A stretch of 17,314 nucleotides of DNA from the NCBI GenBank assembly GCA_964449165.1, contig CAYVAT010000055.1:1-17314 (forward strand). The letters run 5' to 3'. The translations under genes were made by a program, and so were the position numbers. Origin of the DNA: CAYSCW01 sp964449165. Lineage in GTDB: Bacteria > Acidobacteriota > Aminicenantia > Aminicenantales > Aminicenantaceae. The notes beneath the pieces were generated by a model. That model was not told the DNA's origin. It ran no database searches and saw nothing but the letters and a program-made list of their open reading frames with translations. This document shows, one piece after another, positions 1-8,119 of this stretch. The first letter of the stretch is position 1, and each line of letters starts with the position of its first letter.

Positions 1-89
1 TTGATATAAATTATGGCGAAATCAATACAAATTAAAATCAACCAAAGGGAGAAGACCACTTTCTATTCCAGATAAAATTCCATTCACTC

Positions 90-104
90 ACTTCTGTGAG
101 AAGT
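90..104. promoter_or_regulatory. Small perfect inverted repeat upstream of the RpiR-type regulator
   Basis: ACTTCT-GTG-AGAAGT is a 6-bp perfect inverted repeat with a 3-nt centre, about 150 bp upstream of the regulator start. It sits in AT-rich DNA with no gene. A second, looser inverted repeat (ATTTCG, 12-nt gap, CGAAAT) lies at 185-208, 49 bp before the start codon. RpiR-family proteins usually bind palindromes and often autoregulate, so either could be an operator. In DNA this AT-rich, short repeats also arise by chance, and no -35/-10 pair is convincing here. Confidence 0.2.
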
Positions 105-256
105 CAATAAGACTGGCGAAAATCGAAAGAATAAAATAATGACACAATCAATGAAATCCAGCCCATAAAAAAAATTGATTTATTATTTCGCTCTTAAAGC
201 CACGAAATTAAGAAATATGAAGAATAAATAATGAGAATGGAAGGAAGAGAAAAAAA

Positions 257-1108
257 ATGCACAACAATATTAATGAAATAAAAAAACGTATTAAACTTAA
301 ATTGCCAATTTTAACTGAATCACAAAAGGCTGTTGCAAACTACATTGTGGAAAACCCGCAAAGATTCGCCTTGTGTTCAGTCAGGGAATTAGAAAAAGAA
401 TTGAAAATCAGCAAGTCTACGATAGTGCGTTCGGTTCAGGCTCTCGATTACAGCGGTTTCTCCGGATTGAAATCAGAATTTCTGAAAAATATGCGAAACA
501 ACTTTGGTCCTATCCCGCAATATAAGACATTTCTGTCCAAGAGCCACGAAAAATTGGACTTCATAAGGCTAATTACTGACGAAACAGTCAACAACATTCA
601 TAAAACTCTGCAATTAATCGACATCAAACAGTACAAAAGGGCACTTGATCTGTTAAAAAACGCCAGTCATGTCTACACCATCGGCCTCGGGATTTCGAGC
701 TACTTAGCCGAAATTGCAACATATTTATTTTCTCGTGTATCAATCAACTCTAATTTCATGACACTTGGAGCCCTGGAACTCACTGAACAAATAATCAACA
801 TTTCAAAAAATGATGTGATTTTCGCTTTCTCGTTTCCACCATACTCAAAAGAAACAATCCAAGCAGCTCGTTATGCACAAGAGAGAGCAATCAAAGTTAT
901 TTCTATAACTGATAAAGCTACAAGCGAAATTGTGCAATATAGCACCGTTTTTTTACAGGTGTATGTAAAAAGCATCACAATTTCGAATTCAATCATGTCT
1001 GCATTGGTTTTGCTGTATTCAATCATTGCCCATTTAGGTGACGAATTGAAGGAAAAAACATTAAAAACAATTGAAGCTATTGAACACGTAAGAAAAGAGC
1101 ACGCATAA
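257..1108 (+). CDS. MurR/RpiR family transcriptional regulator (HTH + SIS domain)
   Basis: This 283-residue protein is the usual length for the RpiR family. An N-terminal helical domain (about 1-78) carries a helix-turn-helix near residues 41-62 (SVRELEKELKISKSTIVRSV). A sugar-isomerase (SIS) fold follows at about 127-258, with a typical glycine/serine loop (GLGISSYLA, 143-151) and a second loop (FSFPPYSKET, 191-200). Family members bind DNA through the HTH and sense phosphorylated sugars or amino sugars through SIS. The start is ATG with a moderate AAGGAAG ribosome site at 241-247. There are no sugar-metabolism genes beside it, so its target is unknown; the receptor gene 448 bp downstream is one candidate. 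The gene is visibly more AT-rich than the rest of the window, which may indicate separate ancestry. The family call is firm; the ligand is not predictable. Confidence 0.9.
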   Translation: MHNNINEIKKRIKLKLPILTESQKAVANYIVENPQRFALCSVRELEKELKISKSTIVRSVQALDYSGFSGLKSEFLKNMRNNFGPIPQYKTFLSKSHEKLDFIRLITDETVNNIHKTLQLIDIKQYKRALDLLKNASHVYTIGLGISSYLAEIATYLFSRVSINSNFMTLGALELTEQIINISKNDVIFAFSFPPYSKETIQAARYAQERAIKVISITDKATSEIVQYSTVFLQVYVKSITISNSIMSALVLLYSIIAHLGDELKEKTLKTIEAIEHVRKEHA

Positions 1109-1144
1109 GAATCAATTTGTCAGGGCTCAAGAAAGTATCTTGTT

Positions 1145-1169
1145 ATCACCTTCATAGAGTGAAGGTGGT
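1145..1169 (+). terminator. Stem-loop after the regulator gene, without a U-tract
   Basis: CACCTTCA (1147-1154), loop TAGAG, then TGAAGGTG (1160-1167) form a perfect 8-bp stem, extended by one wobble and one A-T pair. It lies about 37 nt after the regulator stop codon, where a terminator or mRNA 3'-end stabiliser would be expected. No run of T follows on either strand, so it is not a textbook intrinsic terminator. Confidence 0.4.
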
Positions 1170-1245
1170 CAAAGTAAAAATTGTAAACTAGATAGACTGC
1201 GTTAGTCACCATTTGCTGTAAGGTCAGGATGAGTCCAACATTTCC

Positions 1246-1272
1246 TTGACATCCATAATTTTTTTTTATATT
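1246..1272 (+). promoter_or_regulatory. Candidate sigma70-type promoter for receptor 1
   Basis: A perfect -35 hexamer TTGACA (1246-1251) is followed after 15 bp by TATATT (1267-1272), or after 17 bp by TATTTT (1269-1274). Transcription from here would give a leader of about 275 nt before the receptor gene at 1557. The DNA between the boxes is a long T-run, so the -10 assignment is uncertain. Confidence 0.4.
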
Positions 1273-1277
1273 TTATT

Positions 1278-1385
1278 TGAGACAAATGTTTCAGGATATG
1301 TAATAAATGGGACAAAACATCCAGATTAAGAATCTTCTGCCAAATTAAGAATCTATGACACTTGCGCCAGCTAAAATAAGAATGC
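1278..1385. repeat. Spaced imperfect direct repeats, possibly a decayed insertion-sequence end
   Basis: CCAGATTAAGAATCT (1321-1335) and CCAAATTAAGAATCT (1340-1354) match at 14 of 15 bases. A third, weaker copy, CTAAAATAAGAATGC (1371-1385), matches at 11 of 15. Upstream, TGAGACAAAT (1278-1287) and TGGGACAAAA (1308-1317) form another repeat pair 30 bp apart. Multiple short spaced repeats of this kind are typical of transposon termini such as those of the IS21 family, which carry several transposase-binding repeats. No transposase gene is present, so if this is an IS it is only a relic of one end. An array of regulator-binding sites is the alternative. Confidence 0.35.
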
Positions 1386-1467
1386 CGGGAAATCTGACAA
1401 TAAAAACTCATCTCTTTTAAATACGTAGTAACAAAGGAGAATCACAAATTAATAGAGGGAGGTGAGA

Positions 1468-1545
1468 ATTACGGAAAACAAAAAACAGAAAAATCTGAGG
1501 GGGGTATCAGATCACTCTGATACTCAAAGAAAAGGTGATCAATAA
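1468..1545 (+). other. Possible leader ORF, 25 codons, with non-standard start
   Basis: A strong Shine-Dalgarno sequence GAGGGAGG (1455-1462) has no gene behind it. Reading from ATT at 1468 gives 25 sense codons (beginning I/M-TENKKQKNLRG) and a TAA at 1543-1545. That stop directly abuts the AAGGAGG ribosome site (1546-1552) of the receptor gene. This geometry fits a translationally coupled leader peptide. The weakness is the start: the only options are ATT (1468), ACG (1471) or a GTG (1462) that overlaps the SD. It could instead be a decayed ORF or chance purine-rich sequence. Confidence 0.25.
1504..1539 (+). promoter_or_regulatory. Hairpin with potential H-type pseudoknot just upstream of receptor 1 RBS
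   Basis: GTATCAG (1504-1510) pairs perfectly with CTGATAC (1517-1523) around the 6-nt loop ATCACT. Loop bases 1512-1516 (TCACT) can pair with GGTGA at 1534-1538, four Watson-Crick pairs plus one G-U. That would be a compact pseudoknot ending about 7 nt before the receptor's Shine-Dalgarno at 1546-1552. Such a fold could control access to the ribosome site. The pairing is seen in the sequence; any regulatory role is inferred. Confidence 0.3.
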
Positions 1546-1556
1546 AAGGAGGAAAA

Positions 1557-4500
1557 ATGAGTAAAAAGTTCTTCAAGCTTTCCTTGATTTTAATGCTTGC
1601 TTTCGGATTCACTTCTATTACTTTTGCTCAAGGAAGACAAACCGGTTCTATCAGCGGCACAGTTGTGGATGAAGAAGGCAATCCTCTCCCTGGAGCTGCG
1701 GTTGCCCTCTCCGGTCCTAGAATCATGGGAACCAAGACCTACATAACCTCACAGAAAGGAAAATTCCGTTTTCCTGCACTCCTTCCTGGAGGAGACTATC
1801 AAGTTAGAGTGGAAATGTCCGGGTTTAAAACCACCATTAGAAAAGGCTTGATCGTCAACGTGGGAAAAACGACAGAGGTCCACATCACTCTCGAAATAAC
1901 AACTATAAAAGAAGAGGTCACGGTTACGGCTCCATCTCCAGTAATAGACGTCGAGACTTCAAAAGTCAGTGTCCACTATGGCAGTGAATTCCTGGCAAGT
2001 CTCCCGATGAGCCGAGACCTCTACGGTCTCCAGAACTCCATCCCTGGCGCCATCTCTGAAGGAGTCGATTACCGCCGAACTTCTTCCATACTTGGAGGAA
2101 CAGTACGGAGTCAGCTCTACCAGCTGGACGGTGTCCCGATGAATGATCCCGCCACCTTCTATCCCATGACCAACATCAACGTCGATGTCTACGAAGAGAT
2201 TGAATTCGGGATCGGATCGCTTCCGGCCGAAGTGGGACAGGCAGACTCTGTAGTTGTCAACATCGTCACTAAGAGTGGTGGAAATAAGTTTACAGGGAGC
2301 GCAGCTGCCTATTATACCGGCGATGCTTTAACTGAGACCCTACTGTCTGCTGAAGATAACAAAGCGATTGGTGTCAATCCTCCCAGATCATACATGGATT
2401 ACAAAGACGGCTCTTTGAGCTTTGGCGGTCCCCTCATCCAAGACAAGGCCTGGTTCTTCCTCAACGGCCGTCGCCTTCTCTGGAAGCGAGCCAATCCAGA
2501 AACGTATGATATTCGGTTACAAAAAATCAACTTGAGGGAATGGACGTTCAATGAAGCAGAAAAACAGCATTTTGATATCGAACATCAGGAGTGGTTGGGC
2601 TTTGGCAAACTGACCTTCCAGCTTGCCAAAAACCTCCGGTATATGGGCATGTACCATTGGAATAATATCTATGAACCTGTTTACCAGAATAGAACCAGTA
2701 ATACCTACACTTTTGCCTGCACTATTGTCTGGGACCATGAGAACACCCACACCACAACTCACCAGCTCAACTGGGTCCTGAACCAGAATACATTCGTCGA
2801 TGTTCGCGGCACTTATGTCCACCGCCATTTTCCCATTCTTCTGCGGCCAGAATACGCTAACAACTATTTTGTTTACGACCGGGAGAATCAGGTTAGATGG
2901 GGAAACTCGTATTACGGAGATGATTATATCCGTAAAAAAGCCCTTGCTTCTGTTTCGTTGACCCACTTCGCAGATGATCTCCTGGGAGCAAGCCACGAAA
3001 TAAAGCTTGGCGGTGAATACGAAGGCACTATTTACGGCCTGGACAGGTACAAGGACGGTAATCCTTACTACACGTACTGGAGGGATTACAACGCTGGCAA
3101 CAAGTATTACTACTCAACTTCAGGTAAGAGAGGCCGGCTCAGAGTGCGTCCTTTTGGGCCGCGAGGCACCGTCTGGAAATATGACAACACCCGCCGTTGG
3201 TCTGCCTATGTCCAGGACAGCATCACCACAGGAAGACTGGCGATCAACGCTGGTCTTCGTTTTGATTACGGCTACCAGTACGAGCCCGAGCAAACACGCC
3301 CTGATATGATCGACCTGTATGATGTCGGGCCCGAATTCTTGAACCCCGCTCTGGCCGCAACTCCCACTTTACTCCTCCACGCGCTAAACGATCAGTATCA
3401 CAACGATCCCGACATAGAGTTTAATCAAACGTCTGCTTTTGATGCTATCACTACCCCTTGGAGAAAAATCGTTGAATTCACAACGCTCTCGCCGAGAATT
3501 GGATTCGTTTACGACCTCTTCGGTGACGGGAAGACGGCTCTTAAAGCTTCTTTCAGCCGCCTCTATGAGCCCATCTGGTCCGCCAAGTACAACGCCGCCA
3601 ATATAATGAGCGGCGGCGCTATGAACTGGTACTGGTACGACCTGAACGGCAACGGATATATGGACCTTCCTATACCTGGTGGCCGATACGGCTCACCTTA
3701 TGATCCTCAGTACCTTGACGCAAATGGCGATCAGTACAGGTTGACGAGTTACGATGTTCAAGATCCCAATTTCACTTACTACCCAGAAGATCTGAAGGCT
3801 CCTTATATGCACGAATTCATTCTAGGAATCGACCACGAGCTGGTCAAGGACTTCAAGCTGGGGCTCCAATTCATCTACAAAATTAACAAGAACATAGTCG
3901 AGGATGTGGATAAGTTCAACGGATATGATCCCAACGCCACCGATGACCAGGGACGCCCTATCTGGATTCCGTATGATTTTGTCGATCCCGGCTGGGATGG
4001 AGAATGGGGGACAGCAGATGACCAGAACATGACCGTTTACGGCCTGGCTAGTTACGCTCCAACGCGTGCTTACGAAGGTGCGAATCCTCCAGAAGCCAAG
4101 AGGGAATACAAGGCTCTTGTGCTGACTTTCGAAAAGAGGATGTCAAACCGATGGCAGCTGCAGGGTTCGATCCTGTATTCTTCCTTCAAAGGCAATACCG
4201 ATCCTGGATACAGCGCAACTGAAGGCGAGTCAGGAATGTTCGACAATCCTAACACGATGATAAACTCCTACGGCCCGCTGTATTTTGACCATCCCCTCCA
4301 GATCAAGCTCATCGGATCTATTATGCTGCCCTACGATATCGTCTTCACCGGCTATTTCCAAGCCCGTTCAGGCTCACCCTGGGGCAGAACAATTTCACGT
4401 GTCTACTTCCCAGACTCCATAGACACTCAGGATTCCTATGCTTCAGTCAATGCTGAAGTGCCTGGAATTCGAAGAAACAGCCCCTACACCGCGTTGGATA

Positions 4501-4721
4501 TGAGGGTAGAGAAAACTTTCACTTTTGGCGAACGCGGTAGGCTGAGTCTTTATGTCGATGCCTTCAACATCGGGGCGAGAAGCGGTTACAACATCTCTCA
4601 AAACCCCAACCCATATATCTGGCCAGATGAACAGAGGATCGAACTCGACACAGATTATGGGCTCGTGACCAGCTGCTATGGTGTCCGATCTTTCCGTTTT
4701 GGAGCGAAGTTCACGTTCTGA
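1557..4721 (+). CDS. TonB-dependent receptor with carboxypeptidase-regulatory-like domain (Oar-like), receptor 1
   Basis: This 1054-residue outer-membrane protein is of the Oar-like type. A signal peptide ends near residue 24 (ITFA|Q). A CarboxypepD_reg-type beta-sandwich follows at about 31-112 (SISGTVVDEEGNPLPGAAV). A plug domain at about 130-245 includes LDGVPMNDP and VVNIVTKSGGNKFTG. The rest is a long beta-barrel ending in Phe (FRFGAKFTF), the usual signal for outer-membrane insertion. The family imports substrates, often peptides or oligosaccharides, using TonB energy; the substrate cannot be read from sequence. The start is well supported: AAGGAGG at 1546-1552, 4 nt before ATG. It stands alone between a long leader and a strong terminator. 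Receptor 2 at the other end of the window is a divergent paralogue. Confidence 0.93.
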   Translation: MSKKFFKLSLILMLAFGFTSITFAQGRQTGSISGTVVDEEGNPLPGAAVALSGPRIMGTKTYITSQKGKFRFPALLPGGDYQVRVEMSGFKTTIRKGLIVNVGKTTEVHITLEITTIKEEVTVTAPSPVIDVETSKVSVHYGSEFLASLPMSRDLYGLQNSIPGAISEGVDYRRTSSILGGTVRSQLYQLDGVPMNDPATFYPMTNINVDVYEEIEFGIGSLPAEVGQADSVVVNIVTKSGGNKFTGSAAAYYTGDALTETLLSAEDNKAIGVNPPRSYMDYKDGSLSFGGPLIQDKAWFFLNGRRLLWKRANPETYDIRLQKINLREWTFNEAEKQHFDIEHQEWLGFGKLTFQLAKNLRYMGMYHWNNIYEPVYQNRTSNTYTFACTIVWDHENTHTTTHQLNWVLNQNTFVDVRGTYVHRHFPILLRPEYANNYFVYDRENQVRWGNSYYGDDYIRKKALASVSLTHFADDLLGASHEIKLGGEYEGTIYGLDRYKDGNPYYTYWRDYNAGNKYYYSTSGKRGRLRVRPFGPRGTVWKYDNTRRWSAYVQDSITTGRLAINAGLRFDYGYQYEPEQTRPDMIDLYDVGPEFLNPALAATPTLLLHALNDQYHNDPDIEFNQTSAFDAITTPWRKIVEFTTLSPRIGFVYDLFGDGKTALKASFSRLYEPIWSAKYNAANIMSGGAMNWYWYDLNGNGYMDLPIPGGRYGSPYDPQYLDANGDQYRLTSYDVQDPNFTYYPEDLKAPYMHEFILGIDHELVKDFKLGLQFIYKINKNIVEDVDKFNGYDPNATDDQGRPIWIPYDFVDPGWDGEWGTADDQNMTVYGLASYAPTRAYEGANPPEAKREYKALVLTFEKRMSNRWQLQGSILYSSFKGNTDPGYSATEGESGMFDNPNTMINSYGPLYFDHPLQIKLIGSIMLPYDIVFTGYFQARSGSPWGRTISRVYFPDSIDTQDSYASVNAEVPGIRRNSPYTALDMRVEKTFTFGERGRLSLYVDAFNIGARSGYNISQNPNPYIWPDEQRIELDTDYGLVTSCYGVRSFRFGAKFTF

Positions 4722-4754
4722 TACAAAAAGAGCTAAGCTATAATCAGACAAAAT

Positions 4755-4790
4755 AAGAGGGAGGAAATCTCACCTCCCTCTTCTTCCTTT
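4755..4790 (+). terminator. Rho-independent terminator after receptor 1
   Basis: AAGAGGGAGG (4755-4764) and CCTCCCTCTT (4773-4782) form a perfect 10-bp, mostly G-C stem around an 8-nt loop, followed by the pyrimidine tail CTTCCTTT. It lies 33 nt after the receptor stop codon and separates that transcript from the sulfatase unit. The tail is not a pure T-run, but the stem is strong. Confidence 0.75.
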
Positions 4791-4922
4791 GGAATTTAAG
4801 GGGACCTCTCCAGCTACTTTATATGAAGAAAAAAAAATCTTTTTCGTATAGAATTATATAAAGAAACGTGAATATCAAATTATGGCTTTTTTTCGAACAG
4901 GACTGCTGAATAAAGAAGATAT

Positions 4923-7055
4923 ATGAAAAAAATTCATATCCATACCTGGTCTTTACTGATGCTCTATTTTCTCGGGATTATGTTCGTTCCTCCTTCCCTA
5001 TGGTCTCTAAGGAAAGAAAAGGCAAAACAAAATTTTCTTCTTATCACAATAGACACACTCAGAGCTGATAGGTTGAGCTGCTATGGCAGCCAGTACCCTA
5101 AAACTCCAAATATTGATAAACTAGCGGAAAGAGGTGTCTTCTTTTCCAAAGCCTTTGCCAACACATCCACCACACTGCCATCTCATGCGAATATACTCCT
5201 AGGGACAACTCCAAACTATCATGGAGTTCATGAAAATTTAAATTTCATCGTAAGCGAAGAGTTGTTAACCCTAGCCGAGCATCTAAAGCACACTGGCTAC
5301 TCGACCGGTGCTTTTGTGGGAGCCTATTCCCTCGACTCAAGGTTTGGACTCTCACAAGGCTTTGACACTTACGATGATAAATATAGCCGCATTCACTCTG
5401 TAAATCTCTCCTCTTTGGAGAGAAAAGCTGAGGATGTGATTGAGGCTGCCCTTGAGTGGCTGGAAGGTCGAGTATCACCCTGGTTTCTCTGGGTCCATTG
5501 TTGGGATCCACATTCCCCTTACGATCCGCCCGAGCCTTTTAAAACTCAATACAAAGATCATCTCTACGAGGGAGAAATTGCTTACGTCGATCTGATCCTG
5601 GGAAAGCTCTTCGATTATATGGAAGAAAACGACTTGCTCGATTCGACTCTCATTGTTTTCACCGGGGATCACGGCGAATCATTAGGCCAGCATGGTGAGG
5701 AGACTCACGGTTTTTTCGCCTACAATTCATCCATCTGGATCCCCCTTATCATCTCCCTTCCTGAGACAGCTCCGGGTCGTGTTGATGACTATGTCAGTCA
5801 TGTGGACATATTCCCAACAGTCTGTGATGGACTGGGAATCAAGATGCCATCTTTTCTCCAAGGAACCTCTCTCCTCCCAGCTTTGAAGGGGAAAAAGCTG
5901 CCGGAAAGGCCAATCTACTTCGAATCTTTGTATCCCTATTACAGCCGAGGATGGGCTCCTCTGAGAGGATTTATCCTCAAGAAGAAAAAATTTATTGACT
6001 CTCCTATTCCAGAGCTCTATGCCCTGGACCATGATTTTGATGAGCTCAACAACCTGGCCAGAAGAGAAGATGTTGCTAAACTTACATCGCAGCTCAAGGA
6101 AATCATCCATTCCCTGACACCATCTGAGAAAATTACCGCTGCTCAACAGGTCGACCGGAAAACTCGCGAAAAACTAGCAAGCTTAGGCTATATCTCAAAA
6201 GTCAGAGTTTTGCAAAAGAAGGATTTTAGCGTCAAGGATGACGTGAAGGTCCTTCTTCCTTATATAAATAAAATTGGTGAAGGCTGGAAAATGTACAAGA
6301 AAGGAGATCAAGAGGTGGGAATCAAGCTCCTAAGGGAAATCATAGAAGAAAGAAAGGACATAGACTTGGCGTATAAACAGCTTGCTTCCATCTATCAAGA
6401 GACAGGAAATATAGAAGAGGCTGTTGCGGTCCTGGAGCAAGGGCTCCGTGTTCTTCCCTCAAGCTACGAAATATTTACCGAATACATGAAAGTGCTCATT
6501 TCTGCTCAAAAGTATGACAAAGTCATCAGCTCTTTCGAAAACACAAACATGAGAGAAGTTGAGTATGATCCGGAAATATGGAATAACCTCGGAACTGCCT
6601 ATGCCAAAAAAGGCAATTTTAATCAGGCGATCAAAGCCTTCGAAATGGGTCTTTCCCTGGATGATAAGCATCCCGAACTCTACAACAACCTTGCCAATGC
6701 CTGCTATTCCTATGGCCTGCAATCGAGAGATGCATCCGTCTATTCATGGTGTTTCGAATACTACAAGAAAGCCATAGAATTAGATCCTGAATATCCTGCT
6801 CCATACTATGGATTAGGCCATGCCTACAGACAACAAGGAAATATGGAAGGAGCCATCTACTGCTGGGAAAAAGCTCTGGAAGCAGATCCCGATTTCAGCC
6901 AGGTTCATCTTGATCTTGCCCTAGCCTATTTAAATACCGGCAATAAAGCCAAAGCGTTTGATCTGCTCAGGGAGTATAAAAAAAGATACTACCATCTTAT
7001 GACTCCTGCCCAGAGAGAACAATTAGATGCCTACATTGAACAGTGCCAGAAATGA
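4923..7055 (+). CDS. Sulfatase-like (alkaline-phosphatase superfamily) protein with C-terminal TPR repeats
   Basis: This 710-residue protein has an N-terminal hydrophobic export/anchor segment (about 8-28). A sulfatase-fold domain at about 37-375 shows metal-site motifs ITIDTLRADR (Asp44, Asp49) and TGDHGESLGQHG (Asp249, His250), plus VHCWDPHSPYDPP (191-203). Where true sulfatases have C/S-x-P-S-R, this has T-L-P-S-H (Thr84-His88), so the formylglycine precursor is absent. A Thr nucleophile, as in phosphoethanolamine and lipoteichoic-acid transferases of this superfamily, is a plausible alternative. A linker (REKLASLGYISK, 415-426) leads to TPR repeats over about 453-690, the clearest at 483-516, 551-584 and 626-659. 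The start lacks a strong ribosome site (only AGAAG nearby), so N-terminal placement is less certain. It overlaps the next gene. The substrate is unknown, and sulfatase activity is doubtful. Confidence 0.85.
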   Translation: MKKIHIHTWSLLMLYFLGIMFVPPSLWSLRKEKAKQNFLLITIDTLRADRLSCYGSQYPKTPNIDKLAERGVFFSKAFANTSTTLPSHANILLGTTPNYHGVHENLNFIVSEELLTLAEHLKHTGYSTGAFVGAYSLDSRFGLSQGFDTYDDKYSRIHSVNLSSLERKAEDVIEAALEWLEGRVSPWFLWVHCWDPHSPYDPPEPFKTQYKDHLYEGEIAYVDLILGKLFDYMEENDLLDSTLIVFTGDHGESLGQHGEETHGFFAYNSSIWIPLIISLPETAPGRVDDYVSHVDIFPTVCDGLGIKMPSFLQGTSLLPALKGKKLPERPIYFESLYPYYSRGWAPLRGFILKKKKFIDSPIPELYALDHDFDELNNLARREDVAKLTSQLKEIIHSLTPSEKITAAQQVDRKTREKLASLGYISKVRVLQKKDFSVKDDVKVLLPYINKIGEGWKMYKKGDQEVGIKLLREIIEERKDIDLAYKQLASIYQETGNIEEAVAVLEQGLRVLPSSYEIFTEYMKVLISAQKYDKVISSFENTNMREVEYDPEIWNNLGTAYAKKGNFNQAIKAFEMGLSLDDKHPELYNNLANACYSYGLQSRDASVYSWCFEYYKKAIELDPEYPAPYYGLGHAYRQQGNMEGAIYCWEKALEADPDFSQVHLDLALAYLNTGNKAKAFDLLREYKKRYYHLMTPAQREQLDAYIEQCQK

Positions 7056-8119
7056 TCCGAGTAAGAAAGAATGGTCTCATCTGCATTTTATTCCTGGTTC
7101 TTGCCGCTCTTTTCAATTTGTCATGTGCATCTTATAAAATCTTAAAATCCCCCTTAGATCAAAACAGTCAAAAATTTCTAGACTTCATGCGCTACATCAT
7201 CACTCCCCAAGAGGAGAAAATTTTTCGGGAAATGCCGCCTGAAGACAGGCATGAGTTCATCAAAGATTTCTGGCAGAGAAGAGATCCCACTCCAGAAACC
7301 CAAGATAATGAGTTCCGCAGCCAGTACTACTCAAGGCTTGCCGTGGCTGATAAAGCCTTCAGGACCGGAATCCCTGGTTGGATGACGGATAGAGGACGGA
7401 TTTATATCCTTCTGGGCCCTCCCACAGACGTCATTAAAAAGAGTATGGGGGAAGCCACCGTAGAATTCAGCAAAGATAGGAGAGAGCTTAGTACTAACCT
7501 GCTCGAAGATGGAACCATAACCGAAAGACCGACAGAAATTTGGGTTTACAACCAGTATTCGGACTATTTCTCCGGACCTCTGCGACTCGTGTTTGTCGAC
7601 TATGAAAGCGACGGAGACTACAAACTGACAACAGACGTAGAAGTGAAGCCCTTCTCGATGATGAGCTACATCCAGAGCGACCCCAACCTGGTTAAGTATC
7701 AATGGATAGGCGAGATCGTGAAGGAGGAATCTGAGCCTCAAATTCTTCCTTTCCTGGATTATTCGAAATCATTCGGAAATATGAAAAAAAACAAAGGTGG
7801 TAACTACACAGTGGAGTGCTTCTTTGAAATTCCTTTTGAAGCCATAGGCTATCTGAAGAAAAACAGCCATTACGTCTACAATTTAGAGCTGAATATCGAA
7901 GCCAAGAATATGGAATTGGAAAGCATATACAAGGAAAAAAAAGAGACAAAGAAGGAGCTCTCCGCTGAACAAATAAGAGAAAAAATCGATGGGGGGGACT
8001 CAATCGTTGAGAGCATCACGATTCCCCTGGAGAAAGGAACAAACAAAATCTATTTTTCTGTGCAGGATAAAATCCAGCAGCAAAGACTGCGCAAATTGGA
8101 TATAATTCAAATTAAATAA
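7052..8119 (+). CDS. GWxTD-domain protein, probable lipoprotein, function unknown
   Basis: The gene encodes 355 residues from ATG at 7052. That ATG overlaps the sulfatase stop in an ATGA arrangement, a sign of translational coupling; an in-frame GTG at 7043 is less likely. The N-terminus (MIRVRKNGLICILFL...) is a signal sequence with Cys25 in NLSC-A, a non-ideal lipobox, so lipid attachment is plausible but unproven. The defining GWMTD motif is at 109-113, followed by RGRIYILLGPP. The preceding FWQRRDPTPETQDNEF also fits GWxTD-domain proteins. A charged Lys/Glu-rich stretch lies near residues 288-312. GWxTD proteins have no established biochemical role. The overlap suggests they act together with the sulfatase-TPR protein in the envelope. 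A run of seven G at 7991-7997 lies in the coding region. Confidence 0.85.
   Translation: MIRVRKNGLICILFLVLAALFNLSCASYKILKSPLDQNSQKFLDFMRYIITPQEEKIFREMPPEDRHEFIKDFWQRRDPTPETQDNEFRSQYYSRLAVADKAFRTGIPGWMTDRGRIYILLGPPTDVIKKSMGEATVEFSKDRRELSTNLLEDGTITERPTEIWVYNQYSDYFSGPLRLVFVDYESDGDYKLTTDVEVKPFSMMSYIQSDPNLVKYQWIGEIVKEESEPQILPFLDYSKSFGNMKKNKGGNYTVECFFEIPFEAIGYLKKNSHYVYNLELNIEAKNMELESIYKEKKETKKELSAEQIREKIDGGDSIVESITIPLEKGTNKIYFSVQDKIQQQRLRKLDIIQIK

Noticed and set aside
1202..1411. 69-codon minus-strand ORF over the repeat region
   Set aside because: Its translation is rich in Trp, His, Cys and Lys without pattern, and it is explained by the repeats.
7043..7051. GTG start for the GWxTD protein
   Set aside because: The ATG at 7052 forms an ATGA overlap with the upstream stop and starts the signal sequence directly.
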